NCBI GenBank assembly: GCA_030550225.1
Contig: JAUQPV010000031.1
Span: forward strand, 1-15,610
Source of the DNA: Acidobacteriota bacterium
GTDB taxonomy: Bacteria; Acidobacteriota; HRBIN11
Length of the DNA: 15,610 nucleotides
Direction of reading: 5' to 3'
The position numbers were made by a program, and so were the translations under genes. How positions within the stretch are numbered: position 1 is the stretch's first letter; each line of letters begins with the position of its first letter. The notes beneath the pieces are model-generated. The model was not told where the DNA came from. It saw only the letters and a list, made by a program, of their open reading frames with translations, and did not search any database. This document shows, piece by piece, positions 1 through 5,788 of the stretch.

Positions 1-2
1 GG

Positions 3-305
3 CTGATGGTAGAGGCGCCGCCGGCGATGATGGAAGCCCTTCGGACTTACGGAGAGGCCATCGGGACGGCCTTTCAAATCGTCGATGATATCTTGGACCT
101 CACGACCCCACCGGAGCGGTTGGGGAAGACGCCGGGTAAAGACGTGCAGGCTTCCAAGGCGACCTACCCCCGCGCCGTCGGCCTCGAACGGGCATGGGCG
201 GACGCCCGGACGTTCCGAGACCGGGCCATCGAGGCCATTCGGCCGTGGGACGCGCGTGGCCTCTTGACGGCCCTGGCCTATCTTATCACGGAGCGGCAGG
301 CGTAG
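3..305 (+). CDS. ispA: Polyprenyl diphosphate synthase, C-terminal part (5' end off window)
   Basis: This is the last 100 residues of a trans-isoprenyl diphosphate synthase (farnesyl/geranyl-geranyl type), which condenses isopentenyl diphosphate onto an allylic diphosphate in isoprenoid synthesis. The reading frame is open to the left edge, so the gene begins upstream. Visible family hallmarks are the second aspartate-rich motif (FQIVDDILDLT, DDxxD), which binds the Mg-diphosphate of the substrate, followed by the GKTPGKDVQASKATYP segment with the usual conserved Gly-Lys-Asp and Lys-Ala-Thr-Tyr. The first DDxxD motif lies outside the window, so the chain length of the product cannot be judged and the symbol is by family resemblance only. 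The stop codon lies 3 bases before the ATG of the next gene, which implies co-transcription and translational coupling. Confidence 0.9.
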   Translation: MMVEAPPAMMEALRTYGEAIGTAFQIVDDILDLTTPPERLGKTPGKDVQASKATYPRAVGLERAWADARTFRDRAIEAIRPWDARGLLTALAYLITERQA

Positions 306-308
306 AGC

Positions 309-1154
309 ATGGCTCTTCCGATTCTTTCTAAGAAGCCCGGTCATGACCTGGTCGACGGCTACGTGTACGGGCCCGTCCGGTCTCGGCGACTGGGCTGGTC
401 GCTGGGTATCAATTGGTTTGCCCCGAGGACAAAGGTCTGCAACTTCGACTGCGTTTACTGCCAGTTGGGTCCGACGGACCGGCTTCCCCGTCGGGAGGAC
501 TTTGTGAATCCGGCCGTATTTACCTGTGAGGTCGAAGCTGCTTTTGCCCGTATCGCGTCGGCCGGCATTCCCGTCGACGTCATCACGATTTCCGGCAATG
601 GCGAGCCGACCCTCCATCCCCAGACGCCGGACCTCATCGACCGCGTCTTGGCCGCCCGGGACCAGTACTTTCCGACGGCCCGCACGTGGATCCTGACGAA
701 TGGGAGCCGGATTCATGTCGAGGGGGTCGCCCAGGCCCTGAACCGACTCGACGAACGAGCCGTGAAGCTGGATGGGGTGGGCGCTTGGTTCGTCGACGTC
801 GATAAACCCCTCTTTGGCTTTCGGTGGGAAGACTTTGTCGAGGGCCTCCGAAAGCTCCGTGACTACCATCTCCAAGTCATGGTCGTGAAGGGCCAGGGCG
901 AAAACATTGCACCTGCCGCCCTGGCCGAGTGGGTCGAATGGGTCCGCCGGCATGGGCTTTGCCCCAAGAGCATCCAGCTCTATACGGTCGACCGTTTCCC
1001 GGCCTATGACGGCGTCTGGCCCCTGTCTCGGTCCGAGATGGCGCAGGTGGCCGACCGCTTGGCCCAGGCGCTCCCGGGTGTGCCGTTGGAAGTCGTCTGG
1101 CCTGAGGAATTCGGGACCTGGGATCGAGAGCCCGGGGTCATCCACGGGGAGTAG
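309..1154 (+). CDS. Radical SAM protein, COG0731 (TYW1-like) family
   Basis: This 281-residue protein carries the radical SAM cluster motif CxxxCxxC at about residues 39-46 (CNFDCVYC), which binds a 4Fe-4S cluster and cleaves S-adenosylmethionine to a 5'-deoxyadenosyl radical. The N-terminal YGPVRSRRLGWSLGIN block and the later ISGNGEPTLHP segment (glycine-rich SAM-binding strand) are typical of the stand-alone bacterial COG0731 proteins, relatives of the wybutosine enzyme TYW1. No substrate is established for most bacterial members, and I do not assign one. The ATG follows the preceding stop by 3 bases, with a GGCAGG purine stretch upstream inside the previous gene. It is therefore probably co-transcribed with the isoprenoid synthase. 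It converges on the gamma-glutamyltransferase gene and no strong terminator is seen between them. Confidence 0.9.
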   Translation: MALPILSKKPGHDLVDGYVYGPVRSRRLGWSLGINWFAPRTKVCNFDCVYCQLGPTDRLPRREDFVNPAVFTCEVEAAFARIASAGIPVDVITISGNGEPTLHPQTPDLIDRVLAARDQYFPTARTWILTNGSRIHVEGVAQALNRLDERAVKLDGVGAWFVDVDKPLFGFRWEDFVEGLRKLRDYHLQVMVVKGQGENIAPAALAEWVEWVRRHGLCPKSIQLYTVDRFPAYDGVWPLSRSEMAQVADRLAQALPGVPLEVVWPEEFGTWDREPGVIHGE

Positions 1155-1197
1155 GCGAACCGATCCGCTCGGTCCGTGAGAATCCCGATTTTTAAGG

Positions 1198-1225
1198 ACC
1201 CAACACCCAAGACCTAACCCCAGAC
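1198..1225. repeat. Degenerate heptamer array (4 units) in convergent gap
   Basis: Four adjacent 7-bp units (such as ACCCAAC, ACCCAAG, ACCTAAC) lie between the convergent radical SAM and gamma-glutamyltransferase genes. The unit family, read on the minus strand as GTTGGGT or GTTAGGT, matches units of the array at 5742-5755. A looser T-rich continuation runs to about 1280. It encodes nothing obvious. Confidence 0.65.
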
Positions 1226-1291
1226 CTCATAAAATCGTCAGACTTTCTATTTTTCGCCTTCCATTTGCATTTCCCAAAATCCCCTTGATTT

Positions 1292-3052
1292 TCAACGCCA
1301 TCCGGCGGCACCTCCGGGACTCCGGGGGTCGGACAAACCCAGGTAGCCGTCCTGCCATCGCCAGATCATTTGGACTCGTCCCAACGTTGGGACAGGCTGG
1401 AGGCGGTACCCCATCCCTTGCAGGACCCGTAGGGTATCCCCTGAAAAAGCCGTCGGCTCATACCGGATCTCATCCGGTGTCCATTGATGGTGGAAACGGG
1501 GGGCCGTCACGGCCAGAAACGGTTCCATCTGGAAGACGAGCACGTTTTCCAAGACTTGGTAGACAGTCGTGACGATGGTCGCCCCGCCGGGTGAACCCAA
1601 GAGGCCAAGGACCTGCCCGTCCCGGACGACGACGGTCGGGGTCATCGAGCTAAGCATACGCTTCCGAGGTCCGACGGCGTTGGCGTCCCCACCCGTCAGG
1701 CCGTAGAGGTTTGGGACGCCCGGCTTGAGGCTAAAGTCGTCCATCTCGTTATTTAGGAGGATGCCCGTACCGGGGACGATCACACCGGCGCCGAAGAGGT
1801 CGTTGAGGGTGTATGTCACGGCGACGGCCATCCCCTGGGCGTCGAGGACCGAGTAGTGGGTCGTCTCGGGAGATTCCTCATGCAAGGGTCTTAAAGTCGG
1901 TCGGACGGTCTCGGCCGGCCGGACTTGATAGGGCCGGATTTTTTGGGCCATCGCTTGGAAGTAGGCCGGTGTGTCCAAAAACGGCGGGAAGGGAGTCTTG
2001 TCGGGGTCGCCCATGTGGTGAGCCCGCTCGGCATAGGCCTGCTTGGCGGCTTCGACGACGAGGTTCACGTGGAGAGCGCTATGCCAGCCTACGTCGGGGG
2101 TCCGGAGGTTTTCCAGGACGGTGAACATGAACTTCAGCATCCATCCGCCGGCCGAGGGGAGGGGCATGCTGAAGACCGTGGCGTCTCCTACAGAGAACTG
2201 AACGGGCTCTCGCCACACGGGACGGTATTCGGCCAGGTCCTGTCGGGTGACGCGGCCCCCGTGGCGGCGCATCGCCTCTTCGATAGCTTCAGCGACCCAT
2301 CCCGTATAGAAACCCTGGGCACCTTGGGCGGCGAGGGTGCGCAGAGTTCGGGCCAGCTCGGGTTGAACGATGCGACCTTTGGGTTCGGTCCCGTCGAAGA
2401 AGATGCGTGCGAATTCCGGGTCTTTTAGGAGTCGGTCCCGATCCCGGCGGAGGGCCAGGTAGAGGCTTGTATCCGTTTCAAAGCCCCGGGCCGCCAGCTC
2501 GATGGCCGGTCGGAGGAGTCGGGGCCAGGGAAGCCGGCCGAAGCGCCGATGAGCTTCAAAGAGGCCGGCGGGCGTACCGGGAACAGCGACGGCCAGGTAT
2601 CCATGGGTACTCAGGCCGGGTATCACGTTGCCCGCCGGGTCCAGGTACATACCGGGCGTCGCCTGGGCCGGGGCTTGTTCTCGGAAATCGAGGGCATAGG
2701 TTCCCGAGTCCGGCTTGTAGATGATCATGAAGCCACCGCCACCGACGTTGCCGGCCTGGGGGAACAGGACGGCCAGGGCGAATCCCACGGCGACGGCGGC
2801 ATCGACGGCGTTCCCGCCCTGGCGCAGGATGTCGGCTCCGATGATAGCGGCTTGGGGATGTTCACAAACGACGACGCCCTGCCGGGCAAAGGCGGCCTTT
2901 TCGGCGGCCTCACCGGGCGAAGCGCATAGGGCGAAGAGCCAAGGGCAAAGAGCCCAGAGCAAGGAGCCAAGGACTCTATGCGCGATGCGTTTTGCTCCTG
3001 GCCCTATGCTTCTTGCTCCCGGCTCATCATGGAGTTTCGTTCGCGCCACCAC
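1292..3052 (-). CDS. ggt: Gamma-glutamyltransferase (glutathione hydrolase) precursor
   Basis: This enzyme hydrolyses or transfers the gamma-glutamyl group of glutathione and related peptides in the periplasm. The precursor cuts itself into large and small subunits before a catalytic threonine, here Thr397 in the TTHYSVLD motif (E. coli Thr391). Other family marks are TYTLNDLFGAG, GILLNNEMDDFS, the GSPGG oxyanion-type motif and a C-terminal SDPRS. The hydrophobic stretch at about residues 28-43 (LLWALCPWLFALCAS), followed by PGEA, looks like a signal peptide. I chose GTG at 3052 because GGAGGA sits 9 bases upstream. ATG at 3070 is the alternative, and the longer open frame to 3337 is only overlap with the helicase gene. 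The start overlaps the helicase 3' end by 49 bases. Oddly, residues 9-45, including the entire signal peptide, are encoded by the heptamer array at 2917-3028. Family assignment is very secure; the start is not. Confidence 0.93.
   Translation of the reverse strand: MVARTKLHDEPGARSIGPGAKRIAHRVLGSLLWALCPWLFALCASPGEAAEKAAFARQGVVVCEHPQAAIIGADILRQGGNAVDAAVAVGFALAVLFPQAGNVGGGGFMIIYKPDSGTYALDFREQAPAQATPGMYLDPAGNVIPGLSTHGYLAVAVPGTPAGLFEAHRRFGRLPWPRLLRPAIELAARGFETDTSLYLALRRDRDRLLKDPEFARIFFDGTEPKGRIVQPELARTLRTLAAQGAQGFYTGWVAEAIEEAMRRHGGRVTRQDLAEYRPVWREPVQFSVGDATVFSMPLPSAGGWMLKFMFTVLENLRTPDVGWHSALHVNLVVEAAKQAYAERAHHMGDPDKTPFPPFLDTPAYFQAMAQKIRPYQVRPAETVRPTLRPLHEESPETTHYSVLDAQGMAVAVTYTLNDLFGAGVIVPGTGILLNNEMDDFSLKPGVPNLYGLTGGDANAVGPRKRMLSSMTPTVVVRDGQVLGLLGSPGGATIVTTVYQVLENVLVFQMEPFLAVTAPRFHHQWTPDEIRYEPTAFSGDTLRVLQGMGYRLQPVPTLGRVQMIWRWQDGYLGLSDPRSPGGAAGWR
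2917..3028. repeat. GC-anchored inverted heptamer array (16 units) across a gene junction
   Basis: Sixteen consecutive 7-bp units occupy exactly 112 bp. On the plus strand, fifteen of the sixteen begin with GC. The first eight are purine-rich after the GC (for example GCGAAGA, GCCAAGG, GCAAGGA). After a switch near 2973 the later units are pyrimidine-rich (GCTCCTG, GCCCTAT, GCTTCTT), which is the reverse-complement form of the first class. The palindromic GC keeps one register across the switch, so the two halves can fold on each other as an imperfect long hairpin. The array encodes the last seven residues and stop codon of the helicase, and the signal peptide of gamma-glutamyltransferase. 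Confidence 0.85.
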
Positions 3053-5142
3053 CGCTCCAGTTCCTCCCATGCTCGAACGATCGGAATCGGACGGAGTTCC
3101 TGTCGGATGATCGAGCCATAGGGCCGATGCCACACCCGGCTGTCCATCAGGGCCAAGATGCCGGTATCCGTCTGGGTTCGGATGAGCCGCCCCAGGCCCT
3201 GTCGGAGGAGCGTGATGGCCTTGGGAAGCTGGTAGGCATGGAAGGGGTCCTGACCCGCCCGACGGATCGACTCGATGCGGGCCTGGACGACCGGGTCGGA
3301 GGGTACCTCGAAGGGGAGTTTGTCGATGATGACACATCGCAGGGCCTCGCCGGGAACGTCGAAGCCTTGCCAGAAGCTGGCTGTCGCCACCAGCACGCTG
3401 GAGACGTTCGCCTGAAAGCGTTCCATCAGGGTCCGTCGGGGCAGGCGGCCTTGCTGGTAGACCGTCCAGGGGACCCGCTCCTCCAGGTAGGCGGCGACAG
3501 CCTGCATGTTTTGGAGGCTTGTGCAGAGGACCAGGGTGCTCCCGCCGACCAGGCGGACGAGGGCCTCGACCCGCCGTTGAAGCTCAGGAACGAAGGTCGG
3601 GTCTCGGGGATCCGGCATGTCCGGAGGAATCCACAAGCGGGTCTGCTGACGCCATCGGAAGGGGGACGGGATCGAGAGGGACCATCGACCATGGACCATC
3701 GACCCCGGACCCATCTCGGTAGGGGGGAGTTGGACGTCCCGGGACGAGGCGCTCTGGACGGCCCGGGTGGGCCCGTGATCGGGAGGCTGGGGCCCCGCAG
3801 TCCCTTCCCAAGTGAGGCCCAGACGCTCCGCTAAGAAGTCAAAGCGGCCCCGGTATGTCAGGGTCGCCGACGTGAGGACGACCGAGCGAAAGCGGGGCCA
3901 AAGCCATTCGGCCAGCAGGGGGCCGACCTGCAGAGGCGTCGCGCATAGGGTCCATCGGGGTTCATTCGCCCGGTGGGCCATCGGTGCCGACGATTCCGCA
4001 TATCGGACGAGGTCGTCGTCGGCGTCCCCTGCAAAGACGTCGCACAGGGTCGCCAACTCCGAGGCCCACAGGCTGAACTGGTCCCGCTCTTCCTCCGGCA
4101 GGGGCAGGCCCTGGACCCATGCCATTAAGCTCTGAAGAGTCGCCTTCAGATGGGTCAAGCGACGACTCAACTGGGCATGTTGGCGACAAAATTCAGACCA
4201 GGAAACCCGTAGGGGAGATTGCGGAATGCGGATCGCGGATTGCGAATTTTCGGTATGCACGACTCGCTGTTCGCCCCTTGCTTCACGGCCAAACAAGGCC
4301 AACGCCTCCGTACGGATTCGGCGCTCATAGGCCCGCCACTGGCGTAGGGCGGTGTCCGACATTCGCTCACTGACCTGGACGGACGTATCCAGTTCCTGCA
4401 AAAACCGGTGAAGGTCGACGAAACTTAACGTGAGGGTCAGGGCCGAGACGGCCGTCTCCTCCAGCATGTGAGCTTCATCGATGACCAGGTGAGGAATGTC
4501 GGGAAGCAGACGACGGTCCCGATAGGTCCGAACACGGGCGTCGGCCAGAAGGAGGTGATGGTTGACGATCACGACCTGGGCCCGTTCGGCTTGCCGCCGG
4601 GCCTCATAGAGGTAGCAGTCTTGAAAGAAGGCGCATCGGGGCCCCATGCAAGTCTGGGCATCGGCCGTCAGTTCGGGCCATAGGGGGTGATCTTCGGGGA
4701 GGCCGTCGAATTCGGCCCGATCGCCGGTCGACGTCCGCCGGACCCAGGACTCCAGCCGACGGGCAAGCCGTGCGTCCAAGATCAGGGGTGGGGCTTGTCG
4801 CCAACGGTTCCACTTCCAGAGGCACAGGTAATGAGACCGGCCTTTTAGAACGGCGGCCGAAACCTGCAGACCACAACGCGCCAGCAGGGGGATGTCCTTC
4901 CGGGCAAGCTGTTCCTGCAGAGCGATCGTACCCGTCGCTACGATGATGGGGTGCGACCCAACGACGGCCGGGACGAGGTAGGCCAAGGTTTTCCCGATAC
5001 CCGTCCCCGCCTCGACGATGACCCGTCGACCTTCGGCCAAGCCTTGGGCGACGGCCTGAGCCATCTGGAGCTGACCTGGCCGAAACTCGAACTCCGGCAA
5101 GCTTTCCCGAAGACGACCCTCAGGTCCAAACCAGGCTTCCAT
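3004..5142 (-). CDS. dinG: DinG/XPD-type superfamily 2 ATP-dependent DNA helicase
   Basis: This 712-residue iron-sulfur helicase of the DinG/YoaA/XPD group would unwind DNA 5' to 3' in repair or R-loop removal. Walker A is at 44-52 (EAGTGIGKT) and the DEAH box at 222-225. Four cysteines fit the cluster-binding set (C107, C165, C170, C176). SATLT at 425-429 is motif III-like, and the arginine-finger motif QGLGRLIRT is at 648-656. No exonuclease domain is present, so it is a YoaA-like length. ATG 5142 fits the family start (MEAWFGPEG), but it lies inside a heptamer array and has no clear Shine-Dalgarno. Two stretches look foreign to the fold: residues about 296-312 and about 451-490. Both contain heptamer arrays in frame. 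The C-terminal tail also comes from an array. The symbol is by family; dinG and yoaA cannot be separated here. Confidence 0.92.
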   Translation of the reverse strand: MEAWFGPEGRLRESLPEFEFRPGQLQMAQAVAQGLAEGRRVIVEAGTGIGKTLAYLVPAVVGSHPIIVATGTIALQEQLARKDIPLLARCGLQVSAAVLKGRSHYLCLWKWNRWRQAPPLILDARLARRLESWVRRTSTGDRAEFDGLPEDHPLWPELTADAQTCMGPRCAFFQDCYLYEARRQAERAQVVIVNHHLLLADARVRTYRDRRLLPDIPHLVIDEAHMLEETAVSALTLTLSFVDLHRFLQELDTSVQVSERMSDTALRQWRAYERRIRTEALALFGREARGEQRVVHTENSQSAIRIPQSPLRVSWSEFCRQHAQLSRRLTHLKATLQSLMAWVQGLPLPEEERDQFSLWASELATLCDVFAGDADDDLVRYAESSAPMAHRANEPRWTLCATPLQVGPLLAEWLWPRFRSVVLTSATLTYRGRFDFLAERLGLTWEGTAGPQPPDHGPTRAVQSASSRDVQLPPTEMGPGSMVHGRWSLSIPSPFRWRQQTRLWIPPDMPDPRDPTFVPELQRRVEALVRLVGGSTLVLCTSLQNMQAVAAYLEERVPWTVYQQGRLPRRTLMERFQANVSSVLVATASFWQGFDVPGEALRCVIIDKLPFEVPSDPVVQARIESIRRAGQDPFHAYQLPKAITLLRQGLGRLIRTQTDTGILALMDSRVWHRPYGSIIRQELRPIPIVRAWEELERWWRERNSMMSREQEA
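3681..3715. repeat. In-frame heptamer array inside the helicase gene (5 units)
   Basis: Five adjacent 7-bp units (ACCATCG, ACCATGG, ACCATCG and two ACCC variants) lie in the coding sequence. They are translated on the minus strand as part of a low-complexity loop (GPGSMVHGRWS) near residues 478-488, between the SATLT motif and the C-terminal helicase lobe. Confidence 0.8.
4217..4251. repeat. In-frame heptamer array inside the helicase gene (4-5 units)
   Basis: The units are GATTGCG, GAATGCG, GATCGCG, GATTGCG and then a degraded AATTTTC. On the minus strand they are translated as NSQSAIRIPQSP, near residues 299-310 of the helicase, in a region where DinG-type proteins have a variable insertion in the first helicase lobe. 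Peptides of the NSQSAIRNPQS type made by this heptamer are familiar from predicted proteins of several unrelated bacteria. Confidence 0.85.
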
Positions 5143-5173
5143 TCGCGATTTGCCATTCGCCGTTCGCCATCTT
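5139..5173. repeat. Heptamer array supplying the helicase start region (5 units)
   Basis: The units are CCATTCG, CGATTTG, CCATTCG, CCGTTCG and CCATCTT. The array fills the whole 30-bp gap between the stop codon of the PilP-like gene and the helicase start. The CAT in the first unit is the helicase ATG read on the minus strand. No normal ribosome binding site is visible; only purine-rich repeat units precede the ATG. Confidence 0.82.
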
Positions 5174-5676
5174 CAGGAGGTCGCCGTGCACTTGACCTGG
5201 CGGATGAAGGGCCGGATGGGGTCGTCCGTCTGGACTCGGAAGACGACGCAGAGCTTACGCTCACCTGTATTCTCGTCCGTGTAAGGCCCGATCTCGATGA
5301 CTTCGCCGTTGTATAGCTTTTGGCCCACCGTGATCGTCTCCGATCGCTTCAGGCCCGAACCCCGCACGAGGGCAAAATACTTCCCTTCCCGTTGGAAGAT
5401 GCCCATCACGGCCACTTCCTCGACCAGGAGGTCGGCCACGCTCCGAATTTCTCGGCGCTGACTCTTATCCTTGACCCGAAGGGTCAGGTTCTCAAAGGGG
5501 TCCCGACCCTCTTCATAGTGAAAGTTGGGGTCATGGACCCCGATGGTCTCCGTAGGAGGCGTGGATGGCGCCGGCGTCGGTGGGCTCGGTGGGGGCTTCT
5601 GGGCCTGCTGGGCCCATCCGATCCCACCGACCAGGAGACCGGCGATAAGGACACGATAAATCCATCGATATCGCAC
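5173..5676 (-). CDS. PilP-like exported protein
   Basis: This is a 167-residue exported protein. After a short basic n-region (RYRWIYR) comes a hydrophobic segment (VLIAGLLVGGIG), then WAQQ, a likely signal-peptidase I site with no lipobox cysteine. A Pro-rich linker follows. The globular part opens with YEEGRDPFENL and continues with VMGIFQREGKYFALVRGSG, TITVGQKLYNGEVIEI and a C-terminal beta segment. That is the DPF-start, beta-rich pattern of PilP (Pfam PilP), the periplasmic type IV pilus protein that connects inner-membrane PilNO to the PilQ secretin. No other pilus gene is nearby, so this is a resemblance and not proof. I chose GTG 5676 because a perfect GGAGGT lies 5 bases upstream; the in-frame ATG at 5691 would place that signal inside the coding region. 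Confidence 0.72.
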   Translation of the reverse strand: MRYRWIYRVLIAGLLVGGIGWAQQAQKPPPSPPTPAPSTPPTETIGVHDPNFHYEEGRDPFENLTLRVKDKSQRREIRSVADLLVEEVAVMGIFQREGKYFALVRGSGLKRSETITVGQKLYNGEVIEIGPYTDENTGERKLCVVFRVQTDDPIRPFIRQVKCTATS

Positions 5677-5681
5677 GGTCC

Positions 5682-5687
5682 ACCTCC
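5682..5687 (-). promoter_or_regulatory. Shine-Dalgarno deciding the PilP-like start
   Basis: GGAGGT on the minus strand, 5 bases before GTG 5676. It overlaps codons 2-4 of the longer frame starting at ATG 5691, which argues for the GTG start. Confidence 0.7.
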
Positions 5688-5706
5688 GCATGAAGTTGAA
5701 TTTAAA

Positions 5707-5783
5707 GATACGAGATGCGAGATACGGGATGCAAGATGGATGTTAGGTGTTGGGTGCTGGATGGAAGCTAACATCCAACACCC
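5707..5783. repeat. Heptamer array with direct and inverted units (11 units) in intergenic gap
   Basis: Eleven 7-bp units lie in one register. They begin with GATACGA, GATGCGA, GATACGG, GATGCAA, pass through GTTAGGT and GTTGGGT, and end with AACATCC and AACACCC, which are rotated reverse complements of the middle class. The 3' part can form a GGTGTTGG/CCAACACC hairpin. The array occupies most of the gap between the radical SAM stop and the PilP-like start, so it would be in the 5' leader of the latter if transcription starts upstream. The GATACGA class recurs inverted inside the methyltransferase gene at 9789-9816. Confidence 0.83.
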
Positions 5784-5788
5784 CTTGC

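Noticed and set aside
1159..1193. Rho-independent terminator after the first radical SAM gene
   Set aside because: The ACCGA/TCGGT stem is only 5 bp and the T run starts about 16 bases after it.
1276..1292. AAAATC/GATTTT hairpin at the gamma-glutamyltransferase stop
   Set aside because: The stem is short and A+T-rich and overlaps the stop codon; no U tract follows in the right direction.
2917..3028. CRISPR array
   Set aside because: Units are 7 bp without spacers and vary in sequence. No cas gene is present.
3053..3337. N-terminal extension of gamma-glutamyltransferase to 3337
   Set aside because: The extra residues are low in hydrophobicity, rich in Pro and Gly, resemble no domain, and are the other-frame reading of the conserved helicase C-terminal lobe.
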